DNA from: JANXQG01 sp037147235
GTDB lineage: Bacteria > Planctomycetota > Planctomycetia > Pirellulales > Thermoguttaceae
Reading direction: 5' to 3'
Assembly: GCA_037147235.1 (NCBI GenBank)
Contig: JBAWVO010000209.1
Coordinates: 1 to 11,685 of the forward strand
DNA length: 11,685 nucleotides
The notes beneath the pieces were generated by a model. That model saw nothing but the letters and a program-made list of their open reading frames with translations, did no database searches and had not been told where the DNA came from. Position 1 is the stretch's first letter. The number at the start of each line of letters is the position of its first letter. This document shows, in pieces, positions 1 through 7,208 of this stretch. The position numbers and the translations under genes were made by a program.

Positions 1-2
1 GC

Positions 3-1241
3 CAAACACTGGCCCGGCTTGCGAATACCAAAATCGCGGCGATCGACACGGAACACGGTGCCTTGAGCAAGTATCAGGGCTACACGTTCGACGGAATGCC
101 GCCCGTCGATTTCGATACATGCCAACTCCAGCACTTCGCCCCCACCGCTTACACAGCGGCAATCCGTGAAGCGGCGGCGGCTGGCTACGGAGTCCTTTTG
201 ATCGACTCCCTTTCCCACGCTTGGTCGGGTGTTGGCGGGGCACTCGCCCAGGTCGATCAAAAATCGGCAGGTGGCGGCAGCTCCTTCACCGCATGGAAAG
301 ACGTGACCCCACAACACAATGAACTCGTGGAAGCGATCTTGTCCTATCCCGGTCACGTCCTGGCCAGCATGCGCACGAAGATGGAGTACGTGCTTGAAGA
401 GGAGGACCGAAAGGGCCGTAAGGTGATGGTCCCCAAGAAGATCGGCATGAAGCCGGTCCAGCGCGAAGGCATGGATTACGAATTTGACATCGTGTGTGAC
501 CTCGACGAAGCCCACACGCTGATCGTCGGCAAAACGCGCTGCCCGGCCATCGACGGCCAACGGGTGGTGAAGCCGGGGCCGGAGTTTCTCGCCCCGGTGG
601 TACGGTGGTTGGACGAGGGGATTGACTCACTCCCAGTTCCTACGTTTGCCCCGTCTGCGGGTGGGACTGCCGATGCGATTGTGACCGCGAGTGACCTTCA
701 AATTTCTGAGATTCAAGTCGCCTGCCAGACCCTCGAACTGAATGGTCAACCGTCTGCAATGCTCGCCAAGCGCGGCGTTCAGGAGATCCGTGAACTCAGC
801 CACACGCAGGCCGAAGAGATATTGATCTCGCTTCGGTCGAAGCTTGCCGCCAAGCGGAAGGAGTTGGACGAACGGCTGGCGGAAGCAGACAAAGATGCCA
901 AGACGACCAATGCGTTCAATGAAGTTAAGCCGGTTGTTTCCGATACGACAGCACCCAACTCACTCACCCCGGTTGATAACGCAGCACCACCGGCCGCGAT
1001 CATGCCTGAAGATCCGAACCGGGTCGGATCGATCGACAGCATGGACGAAAAAAAGATCATCGCAGGCTGCCACAAATTGCAGATCGGAGACGCCGACCTG
1101 GGCCGGATCCTCGCCAAGCGACAGACCGAGGCAGGCACCGTGGTCCGTTGCGTACAAGACCTTTCCTTCAACCAGGGAAAGGAGATGCTCGCAAACATCG
1201 AAGCCAATGTCGCCAAGCGGTTTGGCGACAAACCATTTTGA
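3..1241 (+). CDS. Sak4-like RecA-fold phage ATPase (AAA_24 family), 5'-truncated
   Basis: The reading frame is open from the first base, so the N-terminus with Walker A lies outside the window; residues are counted from the codon at base 3. A TTG at 63 is only an internal codon, because the upstream codons encode KIAAIDTEHG, a typical second strand of this fold. Walker B is VLLIDS (64-69, Asp68). The stretch ASMRTKMEYVL, then GMDYEFDIVCDLDEAHTLIVGKTR, is characteristic of phage nucleotide-binding proteins of the Sak4 group. Known Sak4 proteins are ATP-dependent single-strand annealing proteins helped by an SSB, which fits the SSB-like gene that follows. After a Pro/Ala linker, the C-terminal half carries two copies of a small helical domain (about 233-285 and 347-405). 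The end GDKPF is acidic-aromatic. The family call is firm; in vivo activity is inferred. Confidence 0.85.
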   Translation, partial: QTLARLANTKIAAIDTEHGALSKYQGYTFDGMPPVDFDTCQLQHFAPTAYTAAIREAAAAGYGVLLIDSLSHAWSGVGGALAQVDQKSAGGGSSFTAWKDVTPQHNELVEAILSYPGHVLASMRTKMEYVLEEEDRKGRKVMVPKKIGMKPVQREGMDYEFDIVCDLDEAHTLIVGKTRCPAIDGQRVVKPGPEFLAPVVRWLDEGIDSLPVPTFAPSAGGTADAIVTASDLQISEIQVACQTLELNGQPSAMLAKRGVQEIRELSHTQAEEILISLRSKLAAKRKELDERLAEADKDAKTTNAFNEVKPVVSDTTAPNSLTPVDNAAPPAAIMPEDPNRVGSIDSMDEKKIIAGCHKLQIGDADLGRILAKRQTEAGTVVRCVQDLSFNQGKEMLANIEANVAKRFGDKPF

Positions 1242-1422
1242 GGAGACACACTCCCTTAGCTGGCCTAAGAAATGCCAGCCGATTATCGAACGCTACGGCA
1301 TAGACGGGTTTTGCGAGGCGGCCCGGATCTACGCCACCCATGAATGTTTCGCCTCTATTTTCACGTTTTCAGAATTGTTACAGATTGAAACCCACTTAAA
1401 GGAAAGGTTCAAGAAACCATGA
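1207..1422 (+). CDS. Small hypothetical protein, possibly a third copy of the helical domain
   Basis: An ORF of 71 codons runs out of frame with the Sak4-like gene and overlaps its last 35 bases if the ATG at 1207 is the start. Support for a real gene is the ATGA overlap of its stop with the next start (1419) and a protein-like composition in the non-overlapping part. The start is uncertain: a good Shine-Dalgarno sequence GAGGAG lies at 1240-1245, but no ATG, GTG or TTG in this frame follows at a useful distance. The end, IFTFSELLQIETHLKERFKKP, resembles the last helix of the two C-terminal repeats of the preceding protein. This could therefore be a detached third repeat, or a piece split off by a frameshift. 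No function can be assigned. Confidence 0.45.
   Translation: MSPSGLATNHFEETHSLSWPKKCQPIIERYGIDGFCEAARIYATHECFASIFTFSELLQIETHLKERFKKP
1398..1407 (+). promoter_or_regulatory. Ribosome binding site of the DUF669-like gene
   Basis: AAAGGAAAGG lies 11 bases before the ATG at 1419. The start codon overlaps the upstream stop as ATGA, so translational coupling is likely. Confidence 0.5.
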
Positions 1423-1961
1423 GAGCATCAGCAAAAGGCCACACCAGCGAAGACGACTTCAAAGGCAAGCCGGTCCCTGTCCCCGGCACTTATCACGTCA
1501 TCATCACCTCCGTCAACGATTCGCGTACCAAGAAGGATGGCAGTCCCCTGGACGCGACCATCGTGGAAATGGAAGTGCTGGCCGGCACGGTGCCCGGCCA
1601 GGAGAAGAAGACGATTACGGCATTCTACAACCTCGATGATAACGGCGAAGAAACGGCCGAGTATTGCGAGAAGATCAGCCGTCTCTGTATGGCGGCAGGC
1701 ATTCTGAAGGCCGGCGAGGAGCGCGACGTCGACCCCGAGGAGTTGAAAGACCAGCAGGTCGTGGTCCGCTACGAGGAATACACGACCAAAGCCGGCAAGA
1801 AGGGCGCGAGCATTGGTAATTTCGGGCTTGACGTATGGGGCATCAACCACCCCGAGATGGCCAGCGTTCCGAAGAATCAGGACGCAATCCGCCTACTGCG
1901 TGAGAACCGTGGCAAGAGCGGCAACGTCAGTGGTGGCAGCACAGCCACCGAAGACATCTAG
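1419..1961 (+). CDS. DUF669-like phage protein, probable ssDNA-binding accessory
   Basis: 180 residues. The sequence has the layout of phage DUF669-type proteins: a Gly/Pro-rich start (KGKPVPVPGTYHVIITSV), a strand with TKKDGSPLDATIVEMEVLAGTVPGQ, a central FYNLDDN, a helix with a CMAAGI motif (about 90-95), and a late beta section (VVVRYEEYTTKAGKKGASIGNFGLDVWGI). Proteins of this kind usually lie beside phage recombinases, and an OB-type single-strand-binding role is often suspected; that role is inferred here from position after the Sak4-like ATPase. The C-terminal part from about residue 160 is a flexible Gly/Ser/Thr-rich tail ending in TEDI, as in SSB proteins with acidic tips, though the usual PF end is missing. 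The start region is nearly identical to that of the gene at 5784. Alternative: a recombination mediator without direct DNA binding. Confidence 0.65.
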   Translation: MRASAKGHTSEDDFKGKPVPVPGTYHVIITSVNDSRTKKDGSPLDATIVEMEVLAGTVPGQEKKTITAFYNLDDNGEETAEYCEKISRLCMAAGILKAGEERDVDPEELKDQQVVVRYEEYTTKAGKKGASIGNFGLDVWGINHPEMASVPKNQDAIRLLRENRGKSGNVSGGSTATEDI

Positions 1962-1981
1962 TAAACCAGGAATCAAGGCAA

Positions 1982-2048
1982 GCACGCTTGTAGCGTGCGC
2001 CTTTCCGGCAGGCAGTCGGGAATTAGTAGCACTCGCCCGGCTGCCTGC
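1982..2048. repeat. Two intergenic hairpins, REP-like
   Basis: This lies in the 129-bp gap before the helicase gene. Hairpin 1 is a perfect 6-bp stem, GCACGC and GCGTGC, with loop TTGTA (1982-1998). Hairpin 2 pairs 2008-2020 (GCAGGCAGTCGGG) with 2036-2048 (CCCGGCTGCCTGC): 13 pairs, one a G-T wobble, around a 15-base loop. No T-run follows, so a Rho-independent terminator is not well supported. GTAG tetranucleotides occur at 1990-1993 and 2025-2028, as seen near REP sequences, but this is weak. It could be a mobile palindrome, a processing signal or a protein-binding site. Confidence 0.55.
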
Positions 2049-2090
2049 AATTTACATCTGAAATAGAAGCATTCTCTCGTCATCGCCATT

Positions 2091-4826
2091 ATGCCAGCCA
2101 TTGCCATCGACTCGCTGACGGCCACTTATCTCGAAGAATCCCATCGCTGGGGCGATACGGCAATCTTGCGCTGCGAAGTTCGCGCGGAGAAGAAAGAGGC
2201 GGCAATCCTGATCGCCGATGAAGAAATCGTTACTGTTAAGTGCTTCGACTGCGAAGAGGACGAGCTGGATCCGGGAATGCCGTATACGTTCTACGGAACG
2301 TGGGAGGAGTATCATCCGAAGCCAAATAAGTGGAATCGACATCCAGAAATGGAAATGCAGTTCCATGCCAAACAGTGGCACAAGGTTCGACCTTACGACA
2401 AGCGAGGGGTGATTAAGTGGCTGAAGCAATGTCCTGGAATCATGGAAGGGATCGCCCAGCGACTGTGGGCCGCCTTCGGGCCGGATGCAATCCAGCGACT
2501 GAAGGACCAGCCGGAACAAGTGGCTGAAGAGATCGGCGGCGGATTCACGGAAGAAAAGGCACGAAAGGCCGCTGCCCACCTCCACGAGAACGAGCGACTT
2601 GAAGCCGTGTTTGTAGACCTGGGCAGCCTATTGGACGGCCGTGGGTTCTCCCACACACTGCAAAAGAAGTTGGTTCGCGATCATGGCGGAGAGGCCGCTG
2701 AGAAAATCAAAAAGAATCCATGGCTCCTGCTGCAATACCGATCATCCGGCGTATCGCGTGTTGACAAACTCTTTCTTGACATGGGCGGCCGGCCCGATGC
2801 CCTGAAGCGACAGGCGATCATTCTGTGGCATTGTCTGTTGAGTGCCGGCAATGTCACCGGCGACACATGGCAGAGGGAGGCAGCGGCGAAAGAAATGTTG
2901 CGCAGCCGGATCGGTGGGACGGAATTAAGATTTCCGAAGGCCGTGGAGCTGGCGGTGCGCGGGGGGCTGATCAATCTGCGCTGGGATGGCAACCTCGATC
3001 TGTGGCTCGCCGAAGGAAAGCGAGCGAAGCATGAACAATATGTTGCGAAGCGGGTGGCTGAAATACTGGTTCCCCACGCAACCAGGCTTGCCAAGTACGC
3101 CCAGGTAATCGAACAGAAGATTATAAAGGTAGATCACACAAAATGCACGCGATGTCATCGCACACTGACGGCGGCGATGGTGGCGATTATGGACGATAAT
3201 CCTTACGGTCCCGAGTGCATTACCAAGATCTCCGGAGGCGAAGATGCCGAAAAGGTCGAGCTGGCCGAGTGGCTAGACAATCGATCGATCACCCTACAGC
3301 GGATTGTGAACCGACATGTCGGATTCGATGAGCTGAAGACAGCATGTGAATGGCCCGACGTTGCCACACTTGATCTATCGGACCATCAGCGGGAGCGGCT
3401 GGCCACCGTATTCTCGCAGAAATTGCCCCTCTTGATCCTGGGCGGGGCCCCCGGCACCGGAAAAACCTACACGGCAGCCCGCGTTATCGACGCCTTGGCA
3501 AAATCGATCGGCATCGACAATATCGCAGCGGCGGCACCCACCGGCAAGGCCGCTGTTCGCCTGACCGAGATCCTCGATGGATATGGAATCCCACTGCGGG
3601 CTACCACGGAACACAAGATGCTGGGCGTGGCAAAGACTCCCGAGGTCGGAGGTTGGGGGTTCTGTCGTAATGAAGATCTGCCTTTCGACATCAAGATGCT
3701 CGTGCTCGACGAGATGAGTATGAACGATATCGCATTGACCGCGGCGGTCTTTCGAGCCTTGGTCAAGGGCACGCGGATCGTGCTAATCGGCGATTACAAC
3801 CAGCTCCCACCGGTCGGACCTGGCCGGCCGCTCTACGACCTGATCCAGGCCGGAGTACCCTATGCCGACTTCCGCGAGATCCAGCGCAATGCTGGTACGA
3901 TCGTCCGGGCCTGCGCGGCGATCCGCGACGGAAACCCAATCCCCTGGGACGACAAACTGGAGTTGAATTGCGTCCCCCCAAGAAACCTGAAGCTCATATC
4001 CACGCGAAACAACAAGGAGTCACTTGAAAGTCTGCTGGGTTATCTGCGGGCGTTGAGTGGGAAAATGATCCCGATCAACCTGAAGGATCCAGACGGTCCT
4101 CGACGGTCCTTAGATCCCGTGTGGGATATCCAGGTGCTGGCCGCCACCAATGGACTTCGGCGAGGCTTTAGCGAGATTTCGCGCGTCGAGCTGAACAAGG
4201 TGCTGCAAAACGAGCTGAACCCCACCGGGGAAGGTATGGCCGACAGCGTGTTTCGCATCGGCGACAAGGTGATGAACCTCAAGAATTCCTGGGCACCATG
4301 CATTGATTCAAGATCCACGCTCTACGATCCTGCGGCCAACCAAGAAAAGAACGAGGATGGCGAGATCTACGTCGCCAACGGCGAAATCGGGCGAGTGATC
4401 GGCCAGGAACCGAAGTTGCTCTACGTCAAGCTCGATGCGCCCTATCGTCTGCTGAAGATCCCGAAAGGCAGAGCCACAGCGACTGCCGGCGGCGAAGATG
4501 ATTCCGGCGACGAAGAGGCGAAAACAAATACCGGATGCAACTGGGATTTGGCCTACGCCTGCACGATCCACAAGTACCAGGGTTCCGAGGTGCCAATCGT
4601 ATTGTTCCCGATCGATGACACGCCGACCGCTCGCATGGTGATGAGCCGAGAGGCGTTGCTCACGGCATGGTCGCGGGCAAAGTGGTTCTGCTGCTGCTTC
4701 GGAAAAGCATCCGTGGTCGAACTGTTTCGGCAAAGATCGGCTCTCGCGCCGCGGAAAACATTCCTAACGGAATCGATTGTTGAAGAAATTGAAAGACTGA
4801 AAGAAGAGGCAGAAAAATCAAAGTAA
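2091..4826 (+). CDS. RecD2-like superfamily 1B helicase with inserted Cys motif
   Basis: 911 residues. The N-terminus has the RecD2 layout: an OB-like part (about 1-105) with YGTWEEYHPKP, then helix-hairpin-helix sequence (about 105-165: IKWLKQCPGIMEGIAQRLWAAFG), then a winged-helix-like section (about 225-280). The motor has Walker A GAPGTGKT (452-459), the RecD motif AAPTGKAA shortly after, Walker B LDEMSM (539-544), motif III GDYNQLPPVG (567-576), EIQRN, a late VANGEIGRV, and ACTIHKYQGSE (823-833). Known RecD2 proteins are 5'-3' DNA helicases. Unusual is CTRCHRTL with a later YGPEC (Cys352, Cys355, Cys376), like a DUF6011 treble-Cys motif, between the N-terminal part and the motor. A low-complexity acidic insert (GGEDDSGDEE) precedes the last motif. 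No clear ribosome binding site stands before the ATG. It probably unwinds recombination or replication intermediates with the flanking nuclease. Confidence 0.9.
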   Translation: MPAIAIDSLTATYLEESHRWGDTAILRCEVRAEKKEAAILIADEEIVTVKCFDCEEDELDPGMPYTFYGTWEEYHPKPNKWNRHPEMEMQFHAKQWHKVRPYDKRGVIKWLKQCPGIMEGIAQRLWAAFGPDAIQRLKDQPEQVAEEIGGGFTEEKARKAAAHLHENERLEAVFVDLGSLLDGRGFSHTLQKKLVRDHGGEAAEKIKKNPWLLLQYRSSGVSRVDKLFLDMGGRPDALKRQAIILWHCLLSAGNVTGDTWQREAAAKEMLRSRIGGTELRFPKAVELAVRGGLINLRWDGNLDLWLAEGKRAKHEQYVAKRVAEILVPHATRLAKYAQVIEQKIIKVDHTKCTRCHRTLTAAMVAIMDDNPYGPECITKISGGEDAEKVELAEWLDNRSITLQRIVNRHVGFDELKTACEWPDVATLDLSDHQRERLATVFSQKLPLLILGGAPGTGKTYTAARVIDALAKSIGIDNIAAAAPTGKAAVRLTEILDGYGIPLRATTEHKMLGVAKTPEVGGWGFCRNEDLPFDIKMLVLDEMSMNDIALTAAVFRALVKGTRIVLIGDYNQLPPVGPGRPLYDLIQAGVPYADFREIQRNAGTIVRACAAIRDGNPIPWDDKLELNCVPPRNLKLISTRNNKESLESLLGYLRALSGKMIPINLKDPDGPRRSLDPVWDIQVLAATNGLRRGFSEISRVELNKVLQNELNPTGEGMADSVFRIGDKVMNLKNSWAPCIDSRSTLYDPAANQEKNEDGEIYVANGEIGRVIGQEPKLLYVKLDAPYRLLKIPKGRATATAGGEDDSGDEEAKTNTGCNWDLAYACTIHKYQGSEVPIVLFPIDDTPTARMVMSREALLTAWSRAKWFCCCFGKASVVELFRQRSALAPRKTFLTESIVEEIERLKEEAEKSK

Positions 4827-4862
4827 CAGACAAGCTCACCTACAAACAGAAAGAAAAAGATC

Positions 4863-5216
4863 ATGGCCAAGAAGGGCAAGAAGAGTAAGACGAGTAAGCT
4901 AAAAGGTCCTGTGGCAGTTCCTGCCGCCAAGAACCAACGAGTGTTTTCCTGCCAAATGAAGGTGGAACCGCACAAAAACAGCCTGGACCTGAAATGGCCC
5001 GACGGCAAACTGGCGTTCGTGCTGGTTCATGATGAACTGCTGCGTCTGTCGGGATTCAAGGAATTCTGGGCAGAGCATTTCGGCACTTACCGGGTGACTC
5101 TGTCCCTGAAGTTCCACGAAGCTGTCTCGCCTGATTTCGCGCTGAAGGTTGCTCCCGTTCTGGCTGTTGCTCCCGATCCGATCGAGGACATGGGAGAACT
5201 GTCGGAGGAGGAGTGA
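4863..5216 (+). CDS. Small hypothetical protein with basic head and acidic tail
   Basis: 117 residues, family not recognised. Residues 1-16 are very basic (MAKKGKKSKTSKLKGP), which suggests nucleic-acid contact. The middle (about 25-95) looks folded, with alternating strands (LDLKWPDGKLAFVLVHDELL, TYRVTLSLKF) and a short helix GFKEFWAEHF. The tail ends IEDMGELSEEE, strongly acidic. It starts 36 bases after the helicase stop behind a weak A/G-rich ribosome binding site. Its 3' end encodes, in its own last codons, the strong Shine-Dalgarno sequence of the nuclease gene, so the two are probably coupled. No signal peptide or membrane segment is present. A helper of the helicase or nuclease is a guess from position. 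Confidence 0.75.
   Translation: MAKKGKKSKTSKLKGPVAVPAAKNQRVFSCQMKVEPHKNSLDLKWPDGKLAFVLVHDELLRLSGFKEFWAEHFGTYRVTLSLKFHEAVSPDFALKVAPVLAVAPDPIEDMGELSEEE
5204..5213 (+). promoter_or_regulatory. Ribosome binding site deciding the nuclease start
   Basis: GGAGGAGGAG ends 5 bases before the ATG at 5219. It overlaps the GTG at 5213, which is in the same frame, so the ATG at 5219 is the better start. Confidence 0.75.
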
Positions 5217-5218
5217 AC

Positions 5219-5752
5219 ATGGATGTCGCCACCAAGCCGCGTAGATCCCGTCGCGAACCAGCCGATCCGGTCATCGTGCCGTTCACCATTATTCAGGACT
5301 CCAGGGAACAGAATCCATGGGGATTCCAGGGGATGATTGATGACAAGGGGCGGGCCCTGGCGATTCCCGTCGAGGTGGGGTCTCTGCGTACCGGCGACTA
5401 TTCGATCAAAGGCATAGAAAACCTTTGCTGTGTTGAGCGAAAATCGGCAGAGGATCTTTTCGGAAGCTGCACTTCGGGTCGTGAGCGTTTCAAAGCGGAG
5501 CACGTTCGCATGACCGAATTTGATAGAGCTGTGGTCGTGATCGAATCGGATTGGGCCACGATGCTCAGAACTCCGCCAGCCCACAGCCGACTCAGTCCCT
5601 TGTCGGTTTTCCGAACTTCCATTTCCTGGCTGGTGAAATACAACATCCCGTGGATCGCCTGCCCAGGCCGGAGATTCGCGGAGCTTACGACATTTGCGAT
5701 TCTAAGGAAGTTCTACGAAACCGAGATTAACCGCCTGAAAGGCGAGATTTAA
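5219..5752 (+). CDS. ERCC4/XPF-type structure-specific nuclease
   Basis: 177 residues from the ATG chosen by its ribosome binding site; an in-frame GTG six bases upstream is less likely. The ERCC4 nuclease core is clear: IIQDSREQNPWGF (24-36), then LRTGDYSIKG (56-65, Asp60) and CVERKS (71-76, Glu73-Arg74-Lys75), i.e. the GD-x(n)-ERK signature of the metal-dependent active site. Next come GRERFKAEHVRM and the strand AVVVIESDW. The C-terminal helices (STSFR-like, SWLVKYNIPWIACPGR, FAILRKFYETEINRL) fit the rest of this fold. XPF/Mus81 proteins usually add a tandem helix-hairpin-helix domain after the nuclease; here the chain ends with the nuclease domain. Phage forms of this family are thought to cut branched DNA. 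Together with the helicase it would process forks or recombination joints. Exact substrate is inferred. Confidence 0.87.
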   Translation: MDVATKPRRSRREPADPVIVPFTIIQDSREQNPWGFQGMIDDKGRALAIPVEVGSLRTGDYSIKGIENLCCVERKSAEDLFGSCTSGRERFKAEHVRMTEFDRAVVVIESDWATMLRTPPAHSRLSPLSVFRTSISWLVKYNIPWIACPGRRFAELTTFAILRKFYETEINRLKGEI

Positions 5753-5783
5753 CCCCCTACTCCCAAAGAAGGAAGAAGAAACC

Positions 5784-7145
5784 ATGCGAGCATCATCCAA
5801 GGCGGCCGACGCGGCAGCGACTAAACAGGCCAATAACGGCCATAATCCGGCCAGCCCGGCATTATCTCAACTAACCGAAGCGATCGAGACAGACGCCGTC
5901 AATCAGATAGCGGCAACGGCCGTGCTTGAAGAACCTGGCACATCCGTCGTTTTCCCCAGTCGATCGTTCCGGCTTCCTATCACACTCCCCGCGGAGTGCA
6001 AAACCACCATCACACTGCTTTTCCTGCATGTCGGCAGTCAGCCAGGTGCATGGTATTGCGGATTCCAAATCGCCCGTGATTACGACACCGGAACCTTAGA
6101 TCAGTCCACGGAAGAACTCCCATACTGCGAAGACAGCACCGATGAGGACACCTTCGACAATCTGGACGACGCCGTCAATTCGGCTTTCGAGCGGGCGAGC
6201 TGGTGGCTGGCGAGGAATAGCGGCGACGAGGAACAAGACCCGCTGGGCAACCAGGCCCACGCGGCCCTGAACGACTATCGGCTCTCGATCGACGACGATG
6301 TGACGGAAGACATTTTCGACGACGGCAGCAATCCGAACGGATTTGATCACGGAATGCCCGAAGATCCGCCCGAGGTTGCACTTGCCAATGCCACAGGCCA
6401 ACCGCCAAAGGAGGCTGCTCCGGTCACAACCATTGTGGAGCCTGCTCCCATCCCCGCCGCTGAACCGCCGCTCGACGCCCCAGTTTACAATCCCTGCGAA
6501 AAGATCGATTTCGAGATTGCGGCCTGCGGCGAACGAATCGTCAAGCATTCGGTCGAGATCAGCGAACTCAAAGCGGCCCTGAAGGTTGCCAAGAAATCGT
6601 GGGAAACGGCCAGCGATGAGCAAGTCGAGCTATTCGGGCGCAAGGCCGAGATTCTCATGGAGAAGCAACCGGCGAAAGCGGTTGAGCGGGTTTTTGTTCC
6701 TGTTCTCGACCCCAGTTGGCTGCAGACCGACCTCACCAACCTGCGATACGAAGAAACTAAACCCGAATCCGCCGAGGCCGTCGAGTCCACCGAGGCCCAC
6801 GCCGCACGGATGGCGGCGGCCTTCGCGCCGGCACCCGAGATCGACGCCGACCACTCCTGGCGATCGGTAAAAATTGAAACCCTGGCTGGACTGACACCCA
6901 AGATCATCGAGATTCTCGCCGGCAACAACATCAATACCATGGGCGACTTTGCCGACGTGCCGACGCGGCGAGGGATCGAGTACACGCAGATCAGCTTCAA
7001 CGGAGCAAAGTTGACCGAGGCTAGGTTCGCTAAAGTCCAAGAGGCATTGGACAACTACTGGAAACAGCACATGTCAATAACGCCCGCTGCGGCCCCGGCA
7101 GTCACGGCAATTCCAGCGACAACCAGCTTCGTGGATGACATTTGA
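5784..7145 (+). CDS. Coiled-coil protein with C-terminal helix-hairpin-helix-like region
   Basis: 453 residues; whole protein not recognised. Parts: a disordered Ala-rich head (1-45), a folded beta-rich domain (about 50-135: FPSRSFRLPITLP, ITLLFLHVGSQPGAWYCGFQIA), a long acidic and Pro/Ala-rich linker (about 135-235), a helical coiled-coil-like stretch (about 240-290: FEIAACGERIVKHSVEISELKAALKVAKKSW), another linker, and a compact C-terminal part (about 358-428). That part, IETLAGLTPKIIEILAGNNINTMGDFADV followed by FNGAKLTEARFAKVQEALDNYW, reads like tandem helix-hairpin-helix or alpha-CTD-like DNA-binding motifs. The last residues are SFVDDI. It begins 31 bases after the nuclease with a good site (GGAAGAAG), and its start region repeats that of the gene at 1419. 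It may be the DNA-binding partner of the nuclease (inference). Confidence 0.75.
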   Translation: MRASSKAADAAATKQANNGHNPASPALSQLTEAIETDAVNQIAATAVLEEPGTSVVFPSRSFRLPITLPAECKTTITLLFLHVGSQPGAWYCGFQIARDYDTGTLDQSTEELPYCEDSTDEDTFDNLDDAVNSAFERASWWLARNSGDEEQDPLGNQAHAALNDYRLSIDDDVTEDIFDDGSNPNGFDHGMPEDPPEVALANATGQPPKEAAPVTTIVEPAPIPAAEPPLDAPVYNPCEKIDFEIAACGERIVKHSVEISELKAALKVAKKSWETASDEQVELFGRKAEILMEKQPAKAVERVFVPVLDPSWLQTDLTNLRYEETKPESAEAVESTEAHAARMAAAFAPAPEIDADHSWRSVKIETLAGLTPKIIEILAGNNINTMGDFADVPTRRGIEYTQISFNGAKLTEARFAKVQEALDNYWKQHMSITPAAAPAVTAIPATTSFVDDI

Positions 7146-7208
7146 AGCGATCCGATGGCTCGTGGATGCTGATTTGCCAATGCGACAAAGACTAGATGGG
7201 GTCGAGAC

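Noticed and set aside
844..1206. Upstream extension of the small ORF that ends at 1422
   Set aside because: It runs inside the Sak4-like gene in another frame, with a composition rich in Pro, Arg and Ser typical of a shadow frame. Only the part from about 1207 is considered.
5213..5218. GTG at 5213 as start of the nuclease gene
   Set aside because: It lies within the Shine-Dalgarno sequence itself; the ATG at 5219 has correct spacing.
7129..7176. Short imperfect duplication TCGTGGATG with a later ATTTG at the end of the coiled-coil gene
   Set aside because: Nine bases repeated once over a 31-bp distance is weak and has no clear structure; chance or a small slip is enough to explain it.
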